A stretch of DNA of 64,000 nt, from positions 62,001 to 126,000 of the forward strand of contig DF236987.1 in assembly GCA_000708835.1 (NCBI GenBank). Reading direction: 5' to 3'. The stretch comes from Klebsormidium nitens (taxonomy: Eukaryota > Streptophyta > Klebsormidiophyceae > Klebsormidiales > Klebsormidiaceae). Below are positions 50,291 through 62,657 of the stretch, one piece after another; the first letter of the stretch is position 1; every line of letters starts with the position of its first letter. The notes under the pieces were generated by a model. That model was given only the letters and a program-made list of their open reading frames with translations, was not told the origin of the DNA and ran no database searches. Both the position numbers and the translations under genes were made by a program.

Positions 50291-53200
50291 CAGACTTGCA
50301 AGGCAATCTGGCGGCAAAGTGGCCGGCTCAGACTGGGACAGCACGCCGTACGTGTCTCTCCATTCGCCGGCAGGCTTTTGTACTTTCAACCCCAACAGGT
50401 CCGGCTTCACTGCCTTCGGGGTGACGACCTGTTTTGGACAGCGGACAGCGAGTCTGACGCAACTAGGTGCCCGAGTCAAGTGCAAGTGATTTTCAATCAA
50501 TCGCCCACACTGCAGGGGCCAACGTCCAATGGTCGACTTTGGCATCGGAGAAAATATTGCGTCGTTTCCAGAAGGGAAGTAGCTGCTTCTGGGTCGGCGG
50601 CCAGCAAGCACGAACGTCCACGAACGAGGCGCCAATTGTGAGCTGTGACATGTTCCTTTCTATTAAGGGTGACGGCGGCTGCAACTGCTTCTGTTGGACT
50701 TTGAAAACATCGGAAGCCCTTTCCTGCGCGTCGAGCGTTGTCATCGTGAATCAACTGGCCAGAACAGAGCCTGTTGAGAGCTTGTGCAAAAAGAAGAAGA
50801 CAAGGGGCCGGTCCGATTTTAGCTGGTTTCTCTGGATACCCGTCTTTTTGGAACGGACTGTGCCGTTGTGCCCAGCGACGAACCGCATGACAGGGTGTGC
50901 GCCACGCAAGCGCAAACCGTCTCTCCAGCAACTCTGAAAACTATAAGTCCGCCGGTAGCCCGGGCTTCTCCGTCTGGCCCGCAAGCAGGACAATGGTGGC
51001 CATTTCAGAAAAGAAAATCCACTCGCCTCCTCGAAGTACGGCTCCCCCGTCTTCCACCCGTGCTTTGCTAGGTAATTGGCGATTGACGCCGCAACGTCCG
51101 CAGGCGACGTCCAAATATCTGCAGGTGCGGACGGGATTGCAGCACACCTCGGAAGCGAGTTTCGCCCTTTGCTCTGAGATCCAAATAACTGATTACGTGC
51201 AACGTCTGGAAAGACGCCGCAATCCTTGTGCCGGGGTTATTAATCCTTCTTGCTTACGTGTCTTCGCCGAAAGTAGTCTGCATGGTTGGATCTGCGCTGG
51301 CGGATTACCAAGAGAAGCGCGCATGAGCTCTCCTCTACTTGATTGACGTCTCAAAAGAGACCCAGCGTGCGGCTCCGAGAATACTCGAGAATATCTTTTC
51401 AGAGCCTCTTGCCTGATCGGGCCTAGCATAGCCTTCCCGGGCCTCCAGCAATGCCAGATCAGCTTTAAGCCATGTTGACGAACACATCGGGTCAAATTTC
51501 TTTTTTGCCTCAAACGTACTCTGATACAAAGCAGCGTTTGGCCGCTGATTCATAAGCAAGATGGTGCAAGTTTACGCACCAGCTTTTCCGTCCCCGTCGA
51601 AGTCGACCGCAAAGTTCCGGAAGCTGGATGGCATGAATTGACACTGGCCCATCGCGCCAGCCCACGAGCCGCGCAAAGTGTCATACGAGGCATGACCGTC
51701 TTGGAGGATGAAAAGGCTGTTGATCAACTCCTCTCGGAAGTACTTGGCACGAGATGGCTGCAAAGATGGTGGAAAACAGTGTCTAAAGGGAGCGTTCTCG
51801 GGCGCAGAAGGGGCGGAGCATCCGACCTGTCACCGGTTGAGAATCTTGGACTCTCCTTTTCTTTGATTTACAAGGTAGGCTTTTTGACACTGCTTTCTGA
51901 TAGATTGAACAACGTACCAGACGCCCTGTCCCTATCTTTATGTTGGATAATGTCTTTCGGCTTCTTGGCCTTGATCTGCATGGATCCTTGCGAGGGTAAA
52001 CGCGACTAACCACACTATTCTTTTCAACTAGCACGGAAATGGAAGTGCAAGTCAGAGGAAATTTTCGTTGACGTCAAGTTGGACAACCCAAGTCGTGGCT
52101 CTGCTTTTGGCGCCTAACCTACGCTTTGCGCCTAACCTACGCTTACCGACTAGCGGGAGGGGGGAGCTTCGAAGAAGTGTTGGAGAGTTGAGACAAAAGG
52201 CTTCAGACGAGAACAGGATTGAAGTAATCTGGGCAGGGCCAATCGGCGAGACTTGAAAGGCGGATCAAGTTGCACAAGTTTGTCCCGCTTCAGAAGCCTG
52301 TCATCACGCGGTACCCTAGAATCACTGGAATCTATCGCCACCATTAGGGCTCCCGTACATTTGTTCAGAGAGCTTTCAACTCGCAGCCCGACACGGATGA
52401 GAAGTGAGGGAACCAAAAGTAGCTCAAGAATGACGAAGAAGAACAACCAAGCAGAAGAAAGACTAGTGGAAGGAAAGTACAGTTGTCGCACCTGCTGTTT
52501 GTCGTAAGCCAGAGTGACGAGGGCCGCCACAATATCCCATGTGCCCATGAAGTTGCCATAGCTGGAGGGAGGTCAAAAGACTGATTCGAGACTACTCAAG
52601 GCACCTCAGTTTGCTCATGATGTAGTTTTTCCTTGACAGACCAAAAATTTCCAAACCAGGAGTGCTGATATGAAAGGCTCGTAACGCTCTCTTGTGAGCA
52701 CACAGTAGGACGCTAAATCAACTGTGAAAAAGAAAACTTCCCTGGGAAATCTTCGGAGACTTATTCTTGAGCAATTGACAGAAGCACCGGGATGCTCAAC
52801 GAAACTTCCAATCTCATCAGATACAGACGGCGAGATCTGCGTACCTTCTGTTCGGCGAAGCCACTCTGAAGGCAAGCAGTGTTCGGCGAAGCCACTCTTA
52901 AGGCAAGCAGTGAGACCTCATTGCACGCAGGTAGAGATTCAAAAGTCCGCCCACCTGCTCTCCATGCCCCAGATCGCAACGATGATTGCCTCAGGCACGC
53001 CATACTTTTCAGAGACTTGTCGCAGGAGCACCTCGTGCTTCTGCATCATGTCCACGCCTAGTTTTATGCGGTGGTCTGTGACCATTCTGCAGGAAGCGCT
53101 TTCTTTCAAGGAAAGTAGGCAGAAGTATTGCCGTTGAGAAACAGCTCAAGTTAACGAGTCAACGTTATAAGAGTCGCAGCAAGTCTGAACAAAGTTGAGG

Positions 53201-54422
53201 AGCGTTGTACAAATTCAAGTTACATGATATCAATGCTGTAACAAGCTGAAAAGAAGTAGCAACAGGAAGTCCAAGTTCTAGACTTTCAGTCTGTGCAAGA
53301 AAGTCATCCCTTGAGATGATACCGGGAACAAAAGGAGGCAGTATGTCCTTCTGAGAAGCCAGCTATATTTCTCAGCTGCGCAGTACCAGCCGCCTCTTGC
53401 AGACGGGCAATCAAAAAACGCGGTGATCAAATCCCTGAGAGCTGTTCTCGTATAATCCCTCACCTCTTCATGTAGTCCTCAAAGGTTAGCTTGAACTCTG
53501 GCTGGTTCCTGTCCTTCTCAATCACCTGTGGCACTGGCCTTACCCCCTTCAGAGCCCTTTTGATGACCTTATCGCTTACGCCCCGCTGCCTGGCTTCCTC
53601 CTTCAAGCCCCGCATCCAATCTGCCAGGTCCTTTTCGTTGATCTGAAGCGTGACAGGTTCTGAAGTACTGGCAGCTACACTTGTTGACACTAATGCCAAA
53701 GGCTCATTCTGTTGTCGCTTGGAATCGGGTCTAAATTGGCGGCGACGAAGCAGACTACTCTGCGTTTGTGCCGCCGGCTCAGTCCCGCAAAAGCTTGGCA
53801 TATCTGCCAGAACACGGTTTGTCCCACTGGCTAATCGATCAACCGCTTCACTTATTTCCTCCTGCTTGTCTCTTTGAGACTTTTTGACTATCGTAGCGGT
53901 CTGCGCACTGGTGGTATGCAGAGACAATCCTCTCCTCTTAGGGAATTTTTGGCTCAGCGTTACTGCAAAGAGAAGGCCAGCAAGGCCGAACAGTAAGGCC
54001 ATAATATGGGGATACGGAGGAGCTTGAGGCGCACCTTCCAGCTCTGACCGACATCTGTCTGGTGTCTGTCTGGCGCTGTTAGAAGCAACTAGATGTAGGC
54101 ACCTAATGCTGGGAATTCCCCCAATGGGCCCATGTGAAGGACTAGGCTGAGAGGAGTTTCCGTCAGCATTGGCACTGGCTTGAGGTGCGCTGACGCCTGC
54201 TGGTCTGCGCAAGGAGTGGTGGCATTGTGCTGCATGCAACAGAGCAGAAGGTGACCAGGGGCCACACAATCCCTGGCTATTGATCCGACAGCTTTTGTCT
54301 CCAGCAGTCCTGATGAGGTGAACACTTTTGAGCCTCTTCTCAGCGGCACTTCGTGCACAATTGTGCCGGGATAATGTGATCTGACTCAGAGGTGCCCGCG
54401 CTCCCACGGCCAAAGACCCCAT
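50291..54422 (-). CDS. MltB-like membrane-anchored lytic murein transglycosylase (C-terminus not located)
   Basis: Bacterial MltB-type enzymes cut peptidoglycan glycan strands to 1,6-anhydro ends. Exons in gene order: 54422-53464, 53086-52955, 52561-52492, 51757-51580 and 51118 to about 51029, then 50428-50291. Phases agree for the first five; the stretch 50430-51030 has one or more unresolved splices. The N-terminal 200 residues are long and basic/Ser-rich with one hydrophobic segment (MALLFGLAGLLFAVTL, about residue 143), suggesting organelle targeting plus a membrane anchor. The catalytic domain is clear: DWMRGLKEEARQRGVSD, VIEKDRNQPEF, IVAIWGMES with the catalytic Glu, YGNFMGTWD, AGAMGQCQFMPSSF, AVDFDGDG and SPADVAASIANYLAKHGW. 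These are the SLT_2/MltB motifs. A final NF..I..YN-type segment was not found. It diverges from FIGL1 over 696 bp. Confidence 0.82.
52109..52144. repeat. Two-copy 18-bp tandem repeat
   Basis: Units sharing GCGCCTAACCTACGCTT lie at 52109-52126 and 52127-52144, with one mismatch, in an intron of the transglycosylase gene. Confidence 0.9.
52850..52911. repeat. Two-copy 31-bp tandem repeat
   Basis: Units at 52850-52880 and 52881-52911 begin GTTCGGCGAAGCCACTCT and differ at one base. They lie in the transglycosylase intron just 3' of the exon at 53086-52955 in gene orientation. Confidence 0.92.
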
Positions 54423-55118
54423 TCCTAACAATCAATACACTCTATCGGCGCATTGCTGCGGCGCACCACCGACAATCTCAGCGGCCTGTTTGCTGTCACT
54501 GATCCTTCCCAGACAAGATGCAATTGAAGTGAGCTAGCTGTGCTATTGTCGCTTGCCCCAGCCCGGGACACTCACAGTGTCAACAGTGAAGTCTGAAGCC
54601 TGAACTTGAAGCGAGGCGTCGCCCCTTTAATCTTGGCGCCAAAACCTTCTTGCTTACGTCAACTCTGCCTGTAATTCAACGTATCAATGAACGCCGCGTG
54701 GCAGAAGCTAGGCAATGGCGATTTTTGATTGGATCATGAGATTGATGACGTATTTCAAAATCTCTGAGCAGCATAATGTATGATGTTTGGCGCGACAATT
54801 TGGGCACTGGGCCGAAACCGGCTGATGTTCGAGCCAATCACCGAGTCTGAATCATTCAGTCTTGTCTCCGATCATTCAACGACGGGGAGCCTAGTCAAGG
54901 TGACATTATCTTGATCAACAGCGCTGCGCAAAGTGTTTCTTACTTGGGTTTTGCTTTAATGCTGTTCTCACTTCCGCACGTCCCTGCGGTGCTGCCGTCA
55001 CAATGTGGAACAAAAATGACATTCATTTGATGCGGGAAGATTTGCTTTAACGAGGCCCATGTTTCCCTGCTGACCTATCAGGTCGTGTGCTGGCAGCTGC
55101 TCTGGCGCCTTCCCAAAC
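54423..55118. promoter_or_regulatory. Divergent promoter region of the transglycosylase and FIGL1, with two E2F consensus sites
   Basis: The start codons are 696 bp apart. TTTGGCGC, matching the E2F consensus TTTSSCGC, occurs on the plus strand at 54786-54793 and on the minus strand at 54636-54643 (seen as GCGCCAAA, inside a near-palindrome TTGGCGCCAA). E2F sites usually mark S-phase or DNA-repair genes, which suits FIGL1. Function is inferred. Confidence 0.5.
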
Positions 55119-58100
55119 ATGGAGCTTGGCGACACGCAATCATGTGACACGCCGAAGCTTGAGAGGCTCCAAACTCTTCTCTTTTCTGCTGAGAAGGAGG
55201 TAGACAATGCGCGCCGCTCCCGGATAATCGCCACTCGCCTGCTTGGCTTTCTTGAGGTACGCTCCTTTGTAACTTATTCGTTTCTTAAACTCTTTCCATT
55301 GCTCGAGTCATACTAGTGAGCAACATGATGAGCACCACTCGCAGGGATACAAGGGATGCAGAGGCTTAGGGATCCTGCTCATGGCGTGCAGCTGAAGCGA
55401 GCTTTTAATGGAGCTCATCAATAGACCATCAAGCCTGCATCTGACTACCCGGTACATACATTGAACTGCAGGCTCAAACAACGTCCTATGAAGATGAGGC
55501 GTATCTTGACAGCCTCAGGGAGCAGGCATGTTCGCAGCTTCAAAAGGCCAGGGATAAGCACATTTCCCTGGACGCAAGGTGTGGAGAAATACCACCACTT
55601 TGATAGCCACCCTTTCTGCTCTGGCGTTCCGGGAAGCATGAGGCTAATGTTCTTTTCGGTGACAATTACGCTCTGTTGATTTCACTAAGTTGCAATCTGC
55701 CCTTGATCTGCGCTTAGGCATTCTGCAGGTTGCTGCTTTAAGCGCCACCTTCAACACTAATGTAAATTCGAATGATTAGCAGGTCAATCCTGGAAAGTGC
55801 TGGCGTCCCTGATACCTTCGGTTTTGGAGTCAATGGAGCACTGGACCTGAGCAGCTTGAGGGAGTGTGAACCGTTTGGGACGATACTAAGCAATGCAGAA
55901 ATTCTGCAGAACAAGAGAGTGAGGCTCACGCTCAAGTATACTAGCTGAACCTTCATAATTCTATAATTGGAAGCACCGCATGCACTATTGTCCATTTTGT
56001 TGCTGGCATGCTTGTACCTCTGGTGCATCAACTTGCGACTAAAGCTGCGCCTTTGCTAAGTTCCCATGGCAGTCAACGAGTCCCAAATGAAATCTTTCGG
56101 CAAATCTGATGTCCGAGCTGATCTAAACTCTCACATTCTTCTCAGTGAGCATTGTATGGGTGAATCAGCACTGCTGTTAGATCCTGTTACTACATCTTAT
56201 GCTTGAAAGAGCAGCCATCTGCTCACCCGCTTGTAACGGACCCATTTACTTTGTTCTTTGCGTTTGCAGAATCGACAGTCGAAAGCAACATCAAGCTCCG
56301 CATTGATCCAAAAGGTACCACCTCCGCAATCAGTCCCTCAAATCTTTCAAGCCCCAACAGTGCCTGACAGAACCACCTACCGTCAGTCCAAACTACCTTC
56401 TCTCTACACCCCATCTGCAAACCGGCAGACATCTTACTCTGCACAAAAGGCTGCTTCTGTGAAAGCAGAGAGCGATGCCAGTCAGCCAAGGGTACAAATT
56501 CTTTCGTCATATGCGGGGTTCTCCAAGCAGAAAACTCAGCCACTGTGGAGCAGAGGTGCAAACAAGGTTGGCGACAATGATGATGATGACGAGATGGAGT
56601 TTGACAACGCTGCCAGGCGAAAACGAGTGAGCACTCTGCATCAACCGTGTTAGCAGATCTCTCGGTCATCTGATATGAGCGCTTGATTGTTTTGTGAGGA
56701 GTACATCAGCAAGAAGCAACTGCTTCTCTTAGTCGGATCTGCATGGAAAGCATGTTTGGACTCTCACGGCAATACTCTGACAAGATTGTGACATACGTTG
56801 ACCTGCCTGCCAACCAAGCCACCCTGAACGTCCACTTCCGGCCTTAAACTCTCCTTTGCCTCTCCGTTGACGATAGGAGGAAAGAAAGCACTCTTGATGT
56901 GAGTTCTTTGATGCAATCAGGAGCTTACCATAATCAAGTGTCAGCTCTTTGCTCATCTCCTCGATTCGGCATCTTGCAGTCCGAGCTCCAGGAAGATTTG
57001 AGTCCAGTTGAGGCGCATCGCTCAAAGCAGAGCAAACGGCGGCTGTCAGATGAAGACGACGAGATAGAAGAAGTTGGCCCGACGGACTTCATGTCAGCAA
57101 AACAGAAGCTCGTGAGTCACCCGCCACTGTCTTTGAATAAAGACAAACGCCGAGCTGCAACAGTTGCTTCAAATTGAGATCCTTGCGTCTGTCTTCCAAG
57201 GTTGATGAGATGCATTCAGGTGTGTCAAACAACATTGAGATCTGCTGGTCCTTCATACCGTCTGCAGGTCATCGAGAATGCGAAGAAAGGTCTCCACAGC
57301 CGGAATGTCAACCCGCCTCAGCAAGGCTTCAAGCCGCCTGCCATGAAGAGGGGTGTCAGGGGCGCCTTCATTCCTCCAATCAAGTCTGGAGGTACAGCCC
57401 CGCGCAAGCCGGACAAAGGAGCAGAGCAAGGAGGGGATGAAGAGAGCGAGGCTACCCGGAAGCTGTAAGCGGACATTGTCATTATCAATCCGCATGGCCC
57501 GAAGCATCATTTCTGCAGCGGGTGTGGACGATGCTTACAGGAATAGCATTTTAGAGAGCTTAGTAGGGTTCGGTCTTCGGGTGCCAAGAAAGCTTTCTTC
57601 ATCAGCACCTTCTGGCTCGACAATTAAAATCCTCTTTGTTGACTGCCCTGAACTCCTCCTTGTCCGTTAGAAGTGCCATTGCTTCCGGAAATGGAGACTG
57701 TATGCATTTGTCAACGCCAATGAAGCGAACACTCTACTCTTGGTTTGCAGTCTGGAGAGCCTGGCGGGGCCTGACGGGGAGCTTCCAGACAGGATCAAGA
57801 ACATTGAGCCGAGACTGCTTGAGCACATCAGCAACGAGATCATTGACAAGGCGCCGAATGTGACCTGGGGCGACATTGGTGAGCCCCTGACCGGCAGTAA
57901 TTGCTGTCCCTGCTCAGTGGGAGGAAACATGAACAGGCGTTGGCAGGTGATCACGAATCTCGGAACCTCACGTCGCGGAAGATAGTTTGGTCTTCTCTTC
58001 ATTACAGTCGAATCTCAAGGAGCTGCAATGTAGCCTGCAGGCAAGGCAGTTCTGCTGATTGCCATCCTGTCCTTTCAATGAAACATTTTCGTCTGTGTAC

Positions 58101-61100
58101 AAAGCCATTCGTTTGTCGCCTTGTCAACTCAGTCATCGCCATAAATGCTTAACGAGTCGTGGTGGAACTTCAGCTAGCTCATGAAACAGGCCTTCCGTGC
58201 CCCCCCAACCACGTCTCATCCCTTACCCGTATCTGCAGCTGGATTGGGCCACGCCAAGAAAAGCATACAAGAGCTCGTCGTGTGGCCGTTGAAGCGACCC
58301 GATCTGTTTGCTGGAGGTGAGCGGGCTCACCACCTTTCAGCAGCTCTCGTTCACTGGTTTCGGTTTTCATCGCATATGCTGCAAATCTTGTCAATGATGC
58401 ACTGCGCCTGGTGCGCTCCAAGTAAATTGTCTGCGTACTCATAGAGAACAACTTTGCATCAAAGTCTGCTCTACGACGTAAACGGTCATCCTTGGATATG
58501 CAGTGCGCTCCCCTGGCAAGGGCCTCCTTCTCTTCGGACCACCGGTGAGGATTGTCAGCTTGCAAACGACCATCGCGCGCGATTGTGAATCTTGTGTCAA
58601 TGCTGGTTAATCAATCAAGCAATCTGCATGTTGCTTATCGTGGACAACTGGTGAAGTCGCCTGCAAACTTCCCTGCTTCTTTTACGGTGCAAGAACCTCG
58701 GATTGCGATAGATCAGGGGGTTCTCGTCGCTGTATGAGGGCCAAGTCTGCTTCACTGCAGGGTACGGGGAAGACGCTGCTCGGCAAAGCCATTGCGGCCG
58801 AGGCCAACGCGACTTTCTTCTCAATTTCGGCTAGCTCCCTCACGAGCAAGTGGGTAAGTGCATGCGGACTGGCCATCGGACCTTAAGGGAGCGTCCCTTC
58901 TCCGGACCTGTGTCGCTGATCACATCTCATGCTATTTTGGGCGGAACCAGCACCTTCGCGGGGCCGATGGGGCTACGCTCATTCTGAGTGGATCTGGCCG
59001 TTTGACTGTGTCCTCCCAGTTCGTTCCGTTCGTTGGCATGTTGATAGGACCTCAGACAAGTTGCTGATATCTGCAGATTGGAGAAGGCGAAAAGCTCGTG
59101 CGCGCTCTGTTTGGGGTCGCGGGGTGTCGGCAGCCAGCCGTGATCTTCATCGACGAAGTCGATTCGTTGCTTTCTCAGGTCAGGCACAGCTCCTTGAGCT
59201 TACAAGACGAGCAGCTTGCCAACATTTCACAACCGATCACCACACCAAACTTGTAGCTTGTTTCAGCCGTTCCAGACAACGCGCACTTCTCGTTCCTCAG
59301 GTTTTTCACTCACAACGTCGCCTGCTTTAAGGGCAAGTAACAGTCCAATTTTCCTGGGCCTCCACTTTCCCCGACTTTGGACCTTCTTCTCCTTCCACTC
59401 CTTCCACATTGTCCACTTCTAGCTTGGCCTCACCTTGCGTGCGCGCCACCTTTCATCCTACACGCTTAAGCCGCAGCCACGTCGCCATAGGTTTTCAGTG
59501 CCAGTGGCCTTAGTCCTGCCCTCAATTCCTCTCGGGCTCACTCCCGTCCCATCGACTCTCGGACCAAACGGACGGCTAACAAAGGTCCGGCCGTCGTCTT
59601 TCAGCGTAAATCGGACGGCGAGCACGAGTCCAGCCGGCGGCTGAAGACGGAGTTCCTGGTCCAGATGGAGGGCTGCTGCGGCGGCGACGAGCGCGTGCTG
59701 CTTATAGGTTGGTTCCTGCTCCATTTTAGTGCCCTTTCAAATTGCGAAGCTGGCCTTCTGTGCTTCTTTCTCAGGTGTAGGGATCAAATCGCTCTGGAGA
59801 GGTAGAGTCTGGCACATCTCGCTAATGGAACAGTTCAAGAGTGCATCCCTGATAAAAACGGTCTTTTCTGGTGAAATTCCAGGGGCTACGAATAGGCCTC
59901 AGGAGCTGGACGAAGCTGCACGGCGGCGGCTCTCGAAGCGGCTGTACATTCCTCTGCCGACTGCTGGTAAGAGCGACTAGGAGCCCCCCCGATCATGGCT
60001 CTCGAAAATGTCAAGAAGTAATAGAAATTCTGGAATTCTAGAGTCTGTGACTTTGGTGTCCCATCTCGAACAGGACCTGTAAGGGGACCCTTTCTGTCGC
60101 GAAGCGCAGCGAAGGCTTCGCTTTCTTAGCGACTTACAGAGTGTTACAGAGTGTCTTCGGCAGGTGCGTCTGCCCTTGGCTGCCTTGCTGTCTGGAAGCT
60201 GACTAATTCTGCACGCCGTTAGCAGATTTTCATCGTTAAATCAATAACAGCGCCCAGGGCCGGTACGCCTGCTCTCTTTCCCTTGTCAACAGCCTAGCGC
60301 GCACTCGCACCGCCGCCGAAACATTGCCAACTTTTCAGTCACCCCAGCTTTCCAGGGCGATTGAAAACCGGCAATGTAACTCGCTGGATTGGTCAAATCC
60401 AATCAGTAGCACTGTAAGTGAACGTAAAATGCTTGCAGGTGCTCGAGCCGCTATCGTCCAGAACCTGCTCCAGAAGGACGGCCTCATGAACCTTTCGGAC
60501 AGCGACATGGACAGCATCCGAGCAAAGACGAAAGGTGAGCGACTAATCAGATGCTTCTCAGTAGATCTCTTCCGCCAGCTGGCTCCGGTCGGAACATGGT
60601 CATCCATAACGTGGGAAGGAAGACGCTCCTCACCAAGAAACTCTTTCCTGTTTAAAGCTACGTCCCGGGCGGTGTCTTTGCCGGGTCAGTCGCTTGTTTT
60701 CGCGGCGTGGCGCCTCGTCTTCTTGACTTACGTTCGTGCATCTGAGCACTTGCAAACTCTGAAAGACAGGGCACTGTCGAATCATACTTCAGTTGCTGAG
60801 GTATCCTCATCAGGCCGGCAAAATTCGTCTAGGCGGGCGCTATCCAAAGGGCTGAGTTCAAGTCCATCTTCTCATGCAGGTTACTCGGGATCCGACGTCA
60901 AGAACCTGGTCAAGGAGGCGTCCTTAGGCCCTTTGCGAGAGGCTGCGATGATGCATGGGAACATCGACACCGTGACGAGGGACCAGATGCGGCCCATCAC
61001 CCTCAGCGTGAGCTCCTTCTTTTTTTTTCTTTGCCGTTTACAAGCACTTTCTGTTAACGACGGCAGGGATATTAGCAGGTTACGATGAAGACTTGGAAGG

Positions 61101-61601
61101 AATAGGTGGCTCCAGAGAATTTGAAATTCTGTCAGAAAGCTCGAAGAAGGTTGCTGAACCGAATTTTAGCTCTGCACGAGGTGGGCCTTGCGCGCTCGCC
61201 GATGCTGACGGGGTGCGCTGCCACAACAGCTTCCGCTACCATTTCGCAAGTCGATCAGCGGATGTCGAGAACAAGCCACTCTCATCGGCAATTGAACGTC
61301 AATTTTGGTTGTTGAGAACTGCCGGCAGAACAGTTCCTTCCTCGCTCTAGAATATCTGTTCCGCATTAGCCGACGGTATCTTGGCAGCAGTAAAACGACG
61401 ACGGGCCCGCAGACTAGGATTCTTGGCGTCTTTGCAGTATCATTACTCCTCTAACGACTGCTATTGTACTTTCAGGACTTTGAAAACGCCCTCCATCAAG
61501 TCCGAGCGTCTGTGTCGCCAGACGAGTTGCTTGCTTACCAGGATTGGAACAAGCAGTTTGGCAGTTTGGCCGTAGGGGAGGATGAAGCAGAGATAGATTA
61601 G
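55119..61601 (+). CDS. FIGL1: Fidgetin-like 1 AAA ATPase
   Basis: A hexameric AAA ATPase; in plants FIGL1 restrains RAD51/DMC1 filaments and limits meiotic crossovers. Sixteen exons: 55119-55256, 55472-55578, 55783-55918, 56270-56626, 56980-57111, 57268-57464, 57751-57878, 58239-58316, 58504-58544, 58761-58853, 59077-59178, 59605-59707, 59883-59966, 60439-60534, 60880-61007 and 61476-61601. All phases agree; 681 aa, close to Arabidopsis FIGL1 (about 680). The N-terminal 330 residues are low in complexity, with an acidic run (NDDDDEMEF) and [10 protein letters not shown], a plant FIGL1 mark. The AAA domain follows: VTWGDIAGL, Walker A GPP|GTGKT (intron inside the motif, residues 436-443), SASSLTSKW, Walker [10 protein letters not shown] (about 491), [16 protein letters not shown] with the arginine fingers, then the Vps4-type end ([10 protein letters not shown]). 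Katanin and spastin are excluded by [13 protein letters not shown] and the C-terminal segment. Confidence 0.96.
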
Positions 61602-62657
61602 GGCCCGGCATTGAGTCGGTAGAAAGATGCTGCAGAATCGTTTCTGAGCAGATTGCGTGTCCTTTGTAACCACCTTCAGTCTGCTCGTGAGGGTCTTTGT
61701 CCATCAGCTCGACAGAGGTTGGTTTCATCTGTCAATGGTTGGGTGCTCCCGACGGTAGGTGATTGATTCACGCGCGGCCTCCACGAGCGTAATTGAGGAG
61801 CAGGCCGGCATGTCTTGCAGCCTGTATGTAAGATTACATGTTCAAGAATGTCGGGGACCCATGCACTTGCAAATGCCATACTGTATTCATACACTAATGC
61901 TAACCCCCCATGTCACCACTGCCACAAAGTTCAAATGCTGGTGCCCGGCGCGACGGCCGCCTGCTCATGATAAACTTGCGGCTGGGCGGCCTACGACAAA
62001 ACATTCATCGTCCGGGATCGCATGCATGCTGGCTTTGTAATACGGGCAGCTGGCTTGGTACTCGTATATGATATTAATGTACGTAATCGATCATGGCCGC
62101 CGCGCCGCATCAACTCTACACATGCACTAGCGCATGCGAGCTTTGTGCATAGCCTTTACAAACCATTCGATGATGTCCAGCGCCCATAATGAGTCGATCA
62201 TTCAGGATGGATCGAGGCCCGGCCGCGTCTGCAGCGAGCGCGGTGCTGGCGCTTCGATTCGCAACCTGATAGTTTATAGCCCCTGCCACTGGTTGGGATG
62301 CAAGCGCCTGCATCCCCTTGATTGGCCCACGGGCCAGGGGCTTATTATGCAAGTGCGTCCAACAAATATTCGACGCTGAGCGGGTGAACATGCGTCAATT
62401 TTGCTGACGCATCTGAAATTTCTGACGTGAAGCATCACACAGCGTCTGGCAGCTCAATTTTGAACAAAGCGACCATTAGTAATAAGTCAGATTCACCGGC
62501 ATCAGTCTGATCGCAAAAGCTTCTTCTTAACTCCTATCTAAGCGGCATATCTTGGCGAAAAACTGGTACCTTACACAAAGATACCGAATTATCTTGCCCA
62601 CCTCAACCCGTCCCCACTGATCAACAGCAAAACTTGTGAGACAGCTTTTTCATCTCT
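61602..62657. other. Intergenic region 3' of FIGL1
   Basis: No gene seen. About 61840-62400 is again rich in CATG, TGCA, GTAC and GATC words and contains GC-rich patches (CCGCCGCGCCGC near 62097). Confidence 0.5.
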
